This document shows, in pieces, positions 44,561-52,929 of a stretch of 64,000 nt of DNA; the stretch's first letter is position 1; each line of letters opens with the position of its first letter. The notes beneath the pieces are model-generated. The model saw only the letters and a program-made list of their open reading frames with translations, searched no databases and was not told the origin of the DNA. The position numbers were made by a program, and so were the translations under genes. Source of the DNA: Pseudomonas brassicacearum (lineage in GTDB: Bacteria; Pseudomonadota; Gammaproteobacteria; Pseudomonadales; Pseudomonadaceae); the NCBI RefSeq assembly GCF_003732265.1, contig NZ_MOBK01000001.1, positions 1,155,467-1,219,466 of the forward strand, written 5' to 3'.

Positions 44561-44672
44561 AAGGGCAACCTGCCTGTAGAAACAATGGCCGGCATTATCC
44601 GGTGGCAGAGCTTTGCGATAAATGGGAGCATCCTGACAACACTTTTGCGTAATCCGCACAGCGGGATGAACC

Positions 44673-45608
44673 ATGCACGGTCTCAACGAACTCGGATTCA
44701 AGGCACTTCGGCTGTTTGTCGCCGTGCTCGACCACGGCAGTTTTTCCGAGGTGGCGCGGCGCGAGGGCCTGGCGCCCTCTTCGATTTCCCGGCAGATCCA
44801 ATTGATGGAACAAGCCCTTAACCAACAATTGCTCTACCGCCATACCCGCGCCGTCTCGCCCACCGAAGCCGGGCGCATGCTCGGTCATCATGCGCGGCTG
44901 ATGCTGGTGCAACTGGAAGAAGCCGAGCAAGCCTTGCAGGAACAGCAAAGCGAACCCAGCGGGCTGGTGCGGATCAACGCCCCGGTGGTGTTCGGCCAAC
45001 GGCACCTGACGCCGTGGCTGGGGCAATTGTGCGAGCGCTATCCGAAGCTGCAATTGGACATCCAGCAAACCGACCATTACATCGACCCGCTGCAAGAAGG
45101 CGCCGACCTGCTGTTTCGCATCGGCCCGCTGCACGACTCCAGCATGCAGGCACGGATCCTCGCACCACACCGGTTTCAAGTCGCCGCCAGCCCGGCCTAC
45201 CTCGAACGCCACGGCACGCCGCGACGTCCAGAAGATCTCGCGGCGCACCAATGCCTGGCCTACAAAGGCGCGACCGGCCTGCAACGCTGGTTTTTCCGCA
45301 AGGATCAGCAGGACTGGACGCCCTACTCGGTCAAAGGGCCGATCACCGGCAACCACGCCGACACCCTGGTGCAAGCGGCGGAGCAGGGGTTGGGGCTAGT
45401 GATGTTTCCGTCGTGGCTGATTGGCGAGGCGGTGCGCGAAGGCACGCTGGTGCCGGTGCTGGGGGACTTTCAGGTCTCCAACAGCCTTGAGCCGCAGCAG
45501 ATCGCGGTGTTGTGGCCGGGCAGCCGACGGTTGTCGGTGAAGGTGCGGACGGTGATTGATTTCTTTGTTGAGTGTTTTGGAGCGGTGCCGTACTGGGACA
45601 GGCCGTAG
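44673..45608 (+). CDS. LysR family regulator (intact copy)
   Basis: 311 residues. The winged helix is FKALRLFVAVLDHGSFSEVARREGLAPSSISRQIQLMEQALNQQLLYRHTRAVSPTEAGR. The effector domain starts SGLVRINAPVVFGQRHLTPWL. It is divergent from the two YdcZ genes, its likely targets. The last 156 codons and 31 bases of 3' flank are duplicated at 49992-50493, where they form a truncated second copy. Confidence 0.9.
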   Translation: MHGLNELGFKALRLFVAVLDHGSFSEVARREGLAPSSISRQIQLMEQALNQQLLYRHTRAVSPTEAGRMLGHHARLMLVQLEEAEQALQEQQSEPSGLVRINAPVVFGQRHLTPWLGQLCERYPKLQLDIQQTDHYIDPLQEGADLLFRIGPLHDSSMQARILAPHRFQVAASPAYLERHGTPRRPEDLAAHQCLAYKGATGLQRWFFRKDQQDWTPYSVKGPITGNHADTLVQAAEQGLGLVMFPSWLIGEAVREGTLVPVLGDFQVSNSLEPQQIAVLWPGSRRLSVKVRTVIDFFVECFGAVPYWDRP

Positions 45609-45639
45609 CGGCCTGCCCTACGCATACGGCATTAATCTG
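45138..45639 (+). repeat. Duplicated segment L, copy 1 (LysR 3' part)
   Basis: 502 bases, colinear and nearly identical with 49992-50493. It includes the stop codon and the AGCGGCCTGCCCTACGCATA tail. Identity ends abruptly after ATTAATCTG. Confidence 0.95.
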
Positions 45640-45823
45640 CAGGGTCATGGGCAGAGCCCCCCACCGGAAAATCGACAGGGAATTCCAGCGATCCCATTAC
45701 TCAGGTCCGCTGCGTCATCAGCCACACTAAAGCCGGCGCCTGCAACAATCCTGCGCAGCAGCGATTGAACATTCGCTTGCCACGGAATTCGGCGAGCCAG
45801 CGGCGCATGATTTCACGCGGCGT

Positions 45824-45846
45824 TCAGGTGCTCGAGTAGCACCTGA
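45824..45846. other. Hairpin upstream of the propeller gene
   Basis: TCAGGTGCT and AGCACCTGA pair perfectly around CGAGT. No T-run follows. It lies 20 bases before the CTGTCAG dyad. Nothing else was recognised in the 342 bases between the LysR stop and the next gene. Confidence 0.5.
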
Positions 45847-45866
45847 GCTACCGACCACTCGTCGCC

Positions 45867-45887
45867 ACCTGTCAGATATGACAGTAG
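45867..45887. promoter_or_regulatory. Conserved dyad CTGTCAGATATGACAG, copy 1
   Basis: A palindrome within a 21-base block (ACCTGTCAGATATGACAGTA-G) ends 63 bases before the start codon. The block recurs with one change upstream of the related gene at 50.7 kb. Confidence 0.75.
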
Positions 45888-45950
45888 GCATCACATCTGC
45901 GCAGTGCTCTGATAGTTACAGGCTTTCCCCTTCCTGAGCGAGCGACTGTC

Positions 45951-48317
45951 ATGAACACTTTTTCCCTAACGCCTCCGAAAATCTTGCTCAAGACATACCC
46001 CGTCATTCACCCCGTGGCGCATATCGGGCTGTCGATCCTCAACCACTACAAGGACCCGCTGGGAGTGTCGGTGGTGTTCGGGCCCTGGCAAGGGCAGGCG
46101 TTGTTTGAAACTGTGGAGTTGTATGTAAACGACGGTCTGAAACCGGTCGCCAGCGAGATTGTCATGGATACCAGTGCACCGGTGTTGTTGCGTCTGCCGT
46201 CAGGCCTGCTGCTGGAGGGTGTCAACAGCTTGCATTGCGCGGTGGAACGGCTTTCGGGCAATGGCGACAAGTCACCGAAGTTGTTGGTGCTCTACGACAT
46301 CTATGCTCCCGGCGGTGACGACCCGGTCCCCGGCGGCGGGCACCCGGCGCTGACCATCAACGTCAGTCCGACCAGCGTGAATGCCGCGCAGGCGGAAAAA
46401 GGCGTAACTCTTACCCTCGATTGGCCACATAAACATCTGTATGACCTGGTAACCGTAGACTGCAGCGGGGTGCCGGTCACTCACCGAATCGAACCAACCC
46501 CAGCGGATCCCAAGCCCGACCTGACAAAGCCGGTCGTACTCACCCTGACCGCTACGCATTTCGCCAAGGACCGAAACAACCCGCGTTTTCCAATCAGGTA
46601 CAACGTTGTCAGCCAGGTGGGCAACTTTTCAGGCACGACGCATTTGGGGCAGTTCAATGCGCAGGATCACTGGTCGGAGACGACCTGGATTGATGTGCAC
46701 CTCGATCGCGTTGTACTAGAGATGCCCATCCTTCAGGAAGTTCTCGGCGAAAACGGTGACGACCCGACCACGGTCGACTTGGGCAAAATGAACGGCGGCC
46801 CCTTGTGGGCGCTGATTCATCTGATCGATACAGTCTGGCAGGCGGAGGATCAAATTCACCTGACATTCACCGCCGAACTCAACGGCACGGTGGTGAGCAC
46901 CCACGAGGTAATGTTGCCGATCAAGCTGGTGCCGGGGCAACTTTCTGTAGACATTCCCAACGCCAAGGTCATCGCCGACAGTCTCGTGAAGGTCTGGTAC
47001 GAGCAGATCAGGGATGGCAAGGTTATTGCGACTTCCACCGTGGCAAAGGCGCAAGTGGAAGGGCAAAGCCTGCCCGATGTTGAAGTGAAATTCATCAATG
47101 ATCCCTTTTCCGCTGCCCCGGGAGGCAGTATCAAGGCCATCAAATTGATCCTGACGCGAGCAGGTCAGCCATCCGCGGGAGTCGTCGACGTGACCCTGCC
47201 CGAAGGTACGGTTTATGCCGATGGAACAGGAGGTACTCGCAGTTTCAATACGCAAGCGGATGGCACGCTCACCATCAATGGTGTGAAAGGTGCGATTACG
47301 TCTGGAACGTATACATTGAGCGCTTCCAGCAGAACTGCCACGGCAACGGCAGCACTGGTTATTACGGAGTCAGCTCCGGTGGGTTCCATCGCGGTGGTCG
47401 AGTGGCCGTACTGCGCAGCGCTCAGTCCGGATGGTACTCAGGTATATGTCGGGGGAGTCGGGGCAGTGGAGGTATACGATGCTGCGAGCTTGAAGATTAT
47501 CGCGCGCCTGAACATTCCGGGATTGTCGTCGCGTCAAATAGTCCTTAATAAAGATGGTTCACGCGCATTTGTAACGAGCTATAGCGATACGGCGACAGGA
47601 GTATACGTTATTGATACAAGTAACTTTACGCTACTAGCTTACATTCCTGTGGCCAACCACACTTATGGCATAGTACTGAGTAAGGATGATTCTCTTGCGT
47701 TCGTCAGTGCCGTTAGTGGTGGCGTAGTCGCGGTGATTGATATCGCGAGTTTACGAGTCATCAAAACTATTTCGGTCGGTTTACAACCTATCGGGATCAC
47801 CATTTCCCCGAATGGTAGAGAAGTATATGTTGGCAACAATAATGGAAGATCGGTTTCCATCATTGACACAGTCGCGTTGACCGTTAGCAGAACTCTACCC
47901 ACCGAGTGGGTTGTCGGTGATGTTGCGGTCAGCCCGGACGGAAAAAACTTATATGTAGTCGGGTGGGGTGGCGTTGCAAAGTTCAATGCAGCCACTTTGA
48001 TCAAAGAACGAAGTATTTCCAACATTTCGGCGCAATTCTTTACGCTCAGCCCTGACGGGAGATGGCTCTATGTTTCATCCATTGATCACAGGATTCTCAC
48101 GATTGATACTCTCTCGTGGGAACTCAGGGCGGCAACTGCCGTCGGAATCGACCCCCTGTTAAGCGCCATAAGCCGTGATGGTACCCGAGGCTACGTGCCT
48201 TGCTACAGGGACCATAGATTGTGGGTCATCCCGTTGCAACCGGAGTCGACAGCGTTCGCTGAAGGCATGGATATCATCGGCGATACGGGGCCTGCCTCAC
48301 TACCAGATGGTGTTTGA
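45951..48317 (+). CDS. Large Ig-like trunk protein with C-terminal YVTN beta-propeller
   Basis: 788 residues with no signal peptide. Residues 1-370 form a beta-rich trunk that aligns along its length with the 557-residue protein at 50.7 kb. Paired examples are FETVELYVNDGLKP with YDVVRLYVNGIATN, and PVVLTLTATHF with PITLTLTAADF. Residues 380-472 resemble an invasin-type Big_1 domain (GQPSAGVVDVTLPEGTVYADGTGG). Residues 475-765 hold seven repeats with S-P-D-G-x-x-[VL]-Y-V near 492, 533, 577, 619, 661, 700 and 741, a seven-bladed YVTN propeller. The 3' half is richer in A/T than its surroundings. Role and export route are unknown. Confidence 0.85.
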   Translation: MNTFSLTPPKILLKTYPVIHPVAHIGLSILNHYKDPLGVSVVFGPWQGQALFETVELYVNDGLKPVASEIVMDTSAPVLLRLPSGLLLEGVNSLHCAVERLSGNGDKSPKLLVLYDIYAPGGDDPVPGGGHPALTINVSPTSVNAAQAEKGVTLTLDWPHKHLYDLVTVDCSGVPVTHRIEPTPADPKPDLTKPVVLTLTATHFAKDRNNPRFPIRYNVVSQVGNFSGTTHLGQFNAQDHWSETTWIDVHLDRVVLEMPILQEVLGENGDDPTTVDLGKMNGGPLWALIHLIDTVWQAEDQIHLTFTAELNGTVVSTHEVMLPIKLVPGQLSVDIPNAKVIADSLVKVWYEQIRDGKVIATSTVAKAQVEGQSLPDVEVKFINDPFSAAPGGSIKAIKLILTRAGQPSAGVVDVTLPEGTVYADGTGGTRSFNTQADGTLTINGVKGAITSGTYTLSASSRTATATAALVITESAPVGSIAVVEWPYCAALSPDGTQVYVGGVGAVEVYDAASLKIIARLNIPGLSSRQIVLNKDGSRAFVTSYSDTATGVYVIDTSNFTLLAYIPVANHTYGIVLSKDDSLAFVSAVSGGVVAVIDIASLRVIKTISVGLQPIGITISPNGREVYVGNNNGRSVSIIDTVALTVSRTLPTEWVVGDVAVSPDGKNLYVVGWGGVAKFNAATLIKERSISNISAQFFTLSPDGRWLYVSSIDHRILTIDTLSWELRAATAVGIDPLLSAISRDGTRGYVPCYRDHRLWVIPLQPESTAFAEGMDIIGDTGPASLPDGV

Positions 48318-48378
48318 AAGCACGCCGGGCGCCTATGCGGTCCAGTTCGATTTTCAGTCCTGACGTGCGAAAGGCTTT

Positions 48379-48552
48379 TCAGGTCCAGCGCAAATGATGT
48401 TCGTCATGCACATGACGATGGCCGTGGGTGAGTGCCTCATGCTCATGCTCATGCTCATGCTCATGCTCATGCTCATGCTCATGCTCATGCTCATGCTCAT
48501 GCTCATGCTCATGGGCATGGGCATGCAAGCTCACTCCCACATTTGAAAGCAT
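48379..48552 (-). CDS. Histidine-rich short ORF with a (His-Glu)13 tract, probably a gene remnant
   Basis: 57 residues from an ATG: MLSNVGVSLHAHA, thirteen His-Glu pairs, then ALTHGHRHVHDEHHLRWT. The tail resembles metal-binding His-rich proteins of pseudomonads, but a longer C-terminus would be expected there, so this may be a truncated remnant. The N-terminal codons overlap REP-like sequence. The His-Glu pairs are encoded by a hexanucleotide microsatellite, whose slippage keeps the frame. Metal binding is a plausible property; expression is unproven. Confidence 0.45.
   Translation of the reverse strand: MLSNVGVSLHAHAHEHEHEHEHEHEHEHEHEHEHEHEHEALTHGHRHVHDEHHLRWT
48436..48525. repeat. Hexanucleotide microsatellite (CTCATG)13 plus two GGCATG
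   Basis: Thirteen perfect CTCATG units are followed by two variant units GGCATG. Read on the minus strand it encodes alternating His and Glu. Confidence 0.97.
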
Positions 48553-48643
48553 TCACCTGTGGGAGAAGTCTCCCACAGTCTGTACTGGTCAGAGTCAGAA
48601 TCGAGTCTGTAGTCCCACCCACCCCTTCAAGTCTAAACATACA

Positions 48644-48727
48644 AGCGAGCCTGCTCGCGAAGGCGGTCTTTCATTCAACATTGATGTTGAACATGACGGC
48701 CTCTTCGCGAGCAGGCTCGCTCCCACA
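48644..48727. repeat. REPIN with a shortened left arm
   Basis: The left arm begins at GCGAGCCTGCTCGCGAAGG without the outer GTGGGA; the right arm is complete. Just upstream, CTGTGGGAGA and TCTCCCACAG (48557-48578) form a small perfect hairpin made from REP ends. Confidence 0.9.
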
Positions 48728-48741
48728 GGTTTTGCGTGGTG

Positions 48742-49994
48742 TCAGATACGGAACTGGCCGACCAGTTTGCCGAGGCGCTGGCCGAGGTCTGCCAGGCTGC
48801 GCGACGTCTGTGCGCCGAGTTGGGTTTCATCCGCCACGTTGTCCACGGCCACCGCAATCTGATGCACGCTGCGGTTGATCTCTTCGGCCACTGCCGTTTG
48901 CTCTTCCGCGGCGCTGGCGATCTGCGCGTTCATCGAGTTGATGGTGCCGATCAGCTGCGCCATGGTGTCCAGCGACGCGCCCGCCTCGTTGGCCTGCGCT
49001 GAGGTGCCGTCGCCGGCTTCGCTGGAGCGGCGCATGGCTTCCACTGCCGATTGAGTCCCGGCCTGCAAGCGGTCAATCATGCTCTGGATTTCCTGGGTGC
49101 TGATCTGCGTGCGACTGGCCAGCGCCCGCACTTCATCGGCCACCACCGCAAACCCGCGACCCGCTTCACCGGCGCGCGCCGCTTCAATCGCGGCGTTGAG
49201 CGCCAACAGGTTGGTCTGATCGGCAATGGAACGGATCACGCCGAGGACGCTGACAATCGATGACACGTCTTTTTGCAGGCTGTCCAGGGACACGCCGCTG
49301 CTGCGGATGTCGTCCACCAGTGCATGAATCTTGACGATGCTGCCCGCGACCACGCGCTTGGCGGCCTGACCTTCTTCGTCGGTTTGCTGCGCCGCCACTG
49401 CCGCGTTTTGCGCGCTTTTCGCCACTTCCTGCGCCGCCGCCGACATTTCGTTGATCGCCGTGGCGACCTGATCGGTCTCGTGGCGCTGACGTTCCATGGC
49501 CTGGTCCGAACGCTGGGCCTGATCGGACACCTGGTTCACCAGCCCGGTCAGTTGCGTGGTCATTTCGGTGATCTGACGCACGAGGCTGTGGATCTTGTCG
49601 ACAAAGCGGTTGAACGAGCCGGCCAGTTCGCCGAGTTCGTCCTGGCTGGTGATGGTCAGGCGACGGGTCAGGTCGCCCTCGCCCGCCGCGATGTCGTCGA
49701 GGTTGGCTTTCATCATGTTCAGCGGACGCAGGATGGTGTTGGCCAGCAGCATGCCGACCGCCGCGATCATCAACAGCACCACCACGGCAATTCCGACGAT
49801 GCTCAGCACCACGCCTTGCATGCGTTCCTGAACCTTGGCTTCCACCAGCGCGACTTGCGCTTCGATGCCGTCGAGGTTGACCGACGTACCCACCGCCATG
49901 TCCCACTTCGACAGGTATTCGGTGTAGCCGAGCTTTGGCACCAGCACTTGGGTGTTGCCGGGCAGTGGCGAGCTGTATTGCAGGTAGTGCGTCC
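48742..49994 (-). pseudogene. 5'-truncated chemoreceptor gene (copy of the receptor at 53.7-55.4 kb)
   Basis: 1253 bases colinear with 53690-54942 without indels and with few substitutions. It keeps the end of the sensor domain ([26 protein letters not shown]), the second membrane helix, HAMP and the signalling domain. It lacks the first helix and most of the Cache domain. An open frame continues into antisense LysR sequence and could start at an ATG near 50022, giving 426 residues with a new leader. Such a product would lack ligand binding. Confidence 0.85.
48742..49994 (-). repeat. Duplicated segment M, copy 1 (receptor 3' part)
   Basis: 1253 bases matching 53690-54942 at a constant offset of 4948, differing at a handful of positions, for example TCGTCCTGGC versus TCGTCATGGC near 49640/54588. 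Confidence 0.95.
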
Positions 49995-50462
49995 AGCATG
50001 CAGGCACGGATCCTCGCACCACACCGGTTTCAAGTCGCCGCCAGCCCGGCCTACCTCGAACGCCACGGCACGCCGCGACGTCCAGAAGATCTCGCGGCGC
50101 ACCAATGCCTGGCCTACAAAGGCGCGACCGGCCTGCAACGCTGGTTTTTCCGCAAGGATCAGCAGGACTGGACGCCCTACTCGGTCAAAGGGCCGATCAC
50201 CGGCAACCACGCCGACACCCTGGTGCAAGCAGCGGAGCAAGGGTTGGGACTGGTGATGTTTCCGTCGTGGTTGATTGGCGAGGCGGTGCGCGAAGGCACG
50301 CTGGTGCCGGTGCTGGGGGACTTTCAGGTCTCCAACAGCCTTGAGCCACAGCAGATCGCGGTGTTGTGGCCGGGCAGCCGACGGTTGTCGGTGAAGGTGC
50401 GGACGGTGATTGATTTCTTTGTTGAGTGTTTTGGGGCAGTGCCGTACTGGGACAGGCCGTAG
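49992..50462 (+). pseudogene. 5'-truncated LysR gene (copy of 45138-45608)
   Basis: This is the last 156 codons of the LysR gene, starting at [20 protein letters not shown] and ending at the same stop. The DNA-binding domain is missing. It is joined tail-to-head with the truncated receptor at 49992-49994, where both parents share TCC. A reading frame running in from the receptor antisense gives a 175-residue chimera with no known start signal. Confidence 0.85.
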
Positions 50463-50493
50463 CGGCCTGCCCTACGCATACGGCATTAATCTG
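49992..50493 (+). repeat. Duplicated segment L, copy 2
   Basis: 502 bases matching 45138-45639 at a constant offset of 4854. Confidence 0.95.
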
Positions 50494-50588
50494 GCATCGA
50501 ACGGATGATGTCAGCCGAATCATCCTTTGTTATTTCATTGGCCGGCGTCAACAACAGGCGCATGACCGCTCGTCGCACAACAGCCATT

Positions 50589-50609
50589 ACCTGTCAGATC
50601 TGACAGTAG
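50589..50609. promoter_or_regulatory. Conserved dyad CTGTCAGATCTGACAG, copy 2
   Basis: A perfect 16-base palindrome within the block ACCTGTCAGATCTGACAGTA-G. It ends 74 bases before the chosen start of the 557-residue gene. Confidence 0.8.
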
Positions 50610-50683
50610 CCAGCTTCGCCTTCTAAAAGTGTAATGGGGCTCGGTTCTCAACGCGGCCAATGCCTGCACCCCTGGAGCTAACG

Positions 50684-52357
50684 ATGGACATTCAGTCAAA
50701 AGCGGTGACCGCCGCCCTCGCCTTGTTTCCCGTGTATACGCCGGAGTGGATAACACCGGTGCAACCGGAAGGGCTCGCCCACGGCGGCATCCCTCAATCC
50801 GCTTTTACGATAAATGGCCTCGAGGTGGTGATCGATCCCGGCACTGGGATCACAACTAGCGTCGTGGCGGCTTACGACGTTGTGAGATTGTATGTCAACG
50901 GCATCGCTACCAACGTTGCCAAAACCATCCTTCCAGGGGAGGAAAGTAGTCGCTTTCTTCTTCATTTGCCGCCGAACTGGTTTGTGAACGGTGTCAATGA
51001 CATCTACTACAGGGTTACCCGAGTCAGCGGTAATTTCGATGACTCGCTCAAACTGACCGTGTTGTACCACGACTCGGCGCCGGGTTATCCGGCACCGGCC
51101 GGCATGGCGCTTGTCCTACCCGCCCCCATCGTTGCAGACGGCGTCGGACCAGAAGAGGCGACGCAGGGGGTGCTGCTCACATTCAAGTACAGCTTTGCGC
51201 GGCCTTACGACCAGATTCGCCTGGATATTGGGGGCTGGACCGTCACGTTTGAAGTCACCGATCCTGCCAAGCCGATCACGTTGACACTGACCGCCGCCGA
51301 TTTTCAGCAAATTGGCGACAGTGCCAATACACCGATCAGATTCACGGTGTTCGATCAGTTGCGCAACACCAACCAGTCGGCGACGATTTTTCTAGATATC
51401 CATGCGAACCAGGAAGTACTTAACCCGCCGAAGATCGTGGAGGCGGAGGCGAACGAAGGGGTGCTGGATGTAACGGCGCTGGGCACCAAAAACGCGACTA
51501 TTCACGGGTTGCTCTGGACGGCGATCGCCGTGGGACAGCAGGTCTGGCTGCAAGTGTTCGGTCAAAAGGCTGATGGTACTGCACATAACCTGACGATCTG
51601 GAACGGCGGAAGCCACAAGGTCAATGCGACATGGATCAGCCAGGGATTCTGGCCCAAACAGTTGCCCAACAGTTATGTAAAGGACCTCGGGGATGGCAAA
51701 CCGCTGATACTCAAGTTCAAGGTGTCAATGGATAAAAGTGGTAATCCGGCTACGGCTACGAAGTTTGAGGATCGGGTTTATACCATCAAGAATGTTTCTA
51801 GTCCCCCGTTGACCATTGACCCGTCCGTACTGGTACTCAATGGACTGCGGATCATTACCAATGGAGTGCCCTCAGGGCTCGACGCGATAGGAAATACGGA
51901 TATTCGTCAGGCGCTGGGCGGTGTAGGCAAACTCAGTTATACCTCTTCTTCTCCCAATATAGTCAGCGCGGACGATAACGGAAAAGTGATTGGATTGCAG
52001 AATGGTCAGGCCACCATTACGGTCACCGATGAGGCATTAAACTCTGTGAGTTATGTTGTGGATGTCTCCAATGTTTGGTACATCCAATTTATGGGGTGGG
52101 CTGGACAGACTTACGATGTATACCTTCGCATTTTGACAGGCGATGCTCGATTCACTCGGATAACTCCCTCAATGTTGGCAGTCATAAAACGTTCCTACAG
52201 TAGTTTGATCGGGTTTGCTGGAACTACCAGGTCTATTGCATGGGTCGGAACGCCACGCTCAGGTGATTACGCTGAGGCCTATGATTACAACAAAAGATCA
52301 TGGGTAAGTATTCATGTAACCGTAGACTGCATTGGTATGTATTTAATACCCGCTTGA
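50684..52357 (+). CDS. Large Ig-like trunk protein with Big_2 domain and unknown C-terminal domain
   Basis: 557 residues from MDIQSKAVTAALALFPVYTP, with TGGAGCTAACG upstream; an ATG eight codons earlier lacks a ribosome site. No signal peptide. Residues 40-370 align with the trunk of the 788-residue protein at 46 kb (GVLLTFKYSFARPYDQIRLDIGG with GVTLTLDWPHKHLYDLVTVDCSG). Residues 377-462 look like a Big_2 Ig domain (VGKLSYTSSSPNIVSADDNGKVIGLQNGQATITVT). Residues 465-557 (YIQFMGWAGQTYDVYLRILTGD onward) are not recognised. The trunk with a swapped C-terminus suggests a delivery or display protein with variable tips; that is inference. Confidence 0.82.
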   Translation: MDIQSKAVTAALALFPVYTPEWITPVQPEGLAHGGIPQSAFTINGLEVVIDPGTGITTSVVAAYDVVRLYVNGIATNVAKTILPGEESSRFLLHLPPNWFVNGVNDIYYRVTRVSGNFDDSLKLTVLYHDSAPGYPAPAGMALVLPAPIVADGVGPEEATQGVLLTFKYSFARPYDQIRLDIGGWTVTFEVTDPAKPITLTLTAADFQQIGDSANTPIRFTVFDQLRNTNQSATIFLDIHANQEVLNPPKIVEAEANEGVLDVTALGTKNATIHGLLWTAIAVGQQVWLQVFGQKADGTAHNLTIWNGGSHKVNATWISQGFWPKQLPNSYVKDLGDGKPLILKFKVSMDKSGNPATATKFEDRVYTIKNVSSPPLTIDPSVLVLNGLRIITNGVPSGLDAIGNTDIRQALGGVGKLSYTSSSPNIVSADDNGKVIGLQNGQATITVTDEALNSVSYVVDVSNVWYIQFMGWAGQTYDVYLRILTGDARFTRITPSMLAVIKRSYSSLIGFAGTTRSIAWVGTPRSGDYAEAYDYNKRSWVSIHVTVDCIGMYLIPA

Positions 52358-52385
52358 TCGAACTAAGGGAAATATAGCTTTGTGG

Positions 52386-52667
52386 CTATGGCGACGTATC
52401 AGAGCCTCTCACTGGCGCCAACTCAGTCGTCGAATGAGGGCAGATAAAGCCCTCCAGCCGACCGTATTGTTGCCTTTCGAAAACTGGAAAGCCGGAGTAT
52501 TCAGATACTCCGGTCGACAGCGCTTCGGCGCTCTCTTTGCGTTCCGAATAACGGTCTACCAGACAATTTTCACGGCCACGCACCAGCGATGTGAATTTAA
52601 TCCGTTCTTCCATCACACGGTCGTAATACGCCGAAGGTTTCATCCGGCCAGCCTCGTCGAATTCCAT
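52386..52667 (-). CDS. Weak hypothetical ORF
   Basis: 93 codons starting MEFDEAGRMKPSAYYDRVME and continuing ERIKFTSLVRGRENCLVDRYSERKESAEALSTG. The composition looks protein-like, but the ribosome site is poor and the frame overlaps the hairpins after the 557-residue gene. I do not recognise a family. It may be a remnant of an earlier occupant of this variable locus. Confidence 0.3.
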   Translation of the reverse strand: MEFDEAGRMKPSAYYDRVMEERIKFTSLVRGRENCLVDRYSERKESAEALSTGVSEYSGFPVFERQQYGRLEGFICPHSTTELAPVRGSDTSP

Positions 52668-52864
52668 GAATCAGTTCCAGAACCTACCTACAAGCAAAGT
52701 GGCCGTTTCGGGCTTTTCGCTGGTTGACTGCCCTGCCCCCACTCCCTATCCTCGCGCCTGTCACGACTCATTCGTGATCGGGTTTGACGGCTCGGTAAGT
52801 CCAAGTTACGCATTGTCCCTGCTTTGCTCGTGTACTCGCGTGCTCGATTCAAAGCTATATGGTG

Positions 52865-52929
52865 ACTGTGTGCGGGGCACTTTCGAGTGCGCCGGGTTCC
52901 TTGGACCGGTCCGTCAACCTGCACACAGT
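52865..52929 (+). promoter_or_regulatory. Structured 5' leader, copy B
   Basis: ACTGTGTGC (52865) and GCACACAGT (52921) form a perfect nine-pair closing stem. Inside are the hairpin GCACT-TTCG-AGTGC (52877-52890) and a second one using CCGG...CCGG (52892-52909). It ends 62 bases before the DUF3077 start and aligns with the leader of the DUF6124 gene at 22.1 kb. Confidence 0.65.

Noticed and set aside
48436..48525. Repeat array that might suggest a CRISPR
   Set aside because: The units are six bases without spacers. It is a microsatellite coding for His-Glu.
49935..50462. 175-codon frame as an independent LysR-like gene
   Set aside because: It begins inside antisense receptor sequence and lacks the DNA-binding domain. 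It is a duplication fragment.
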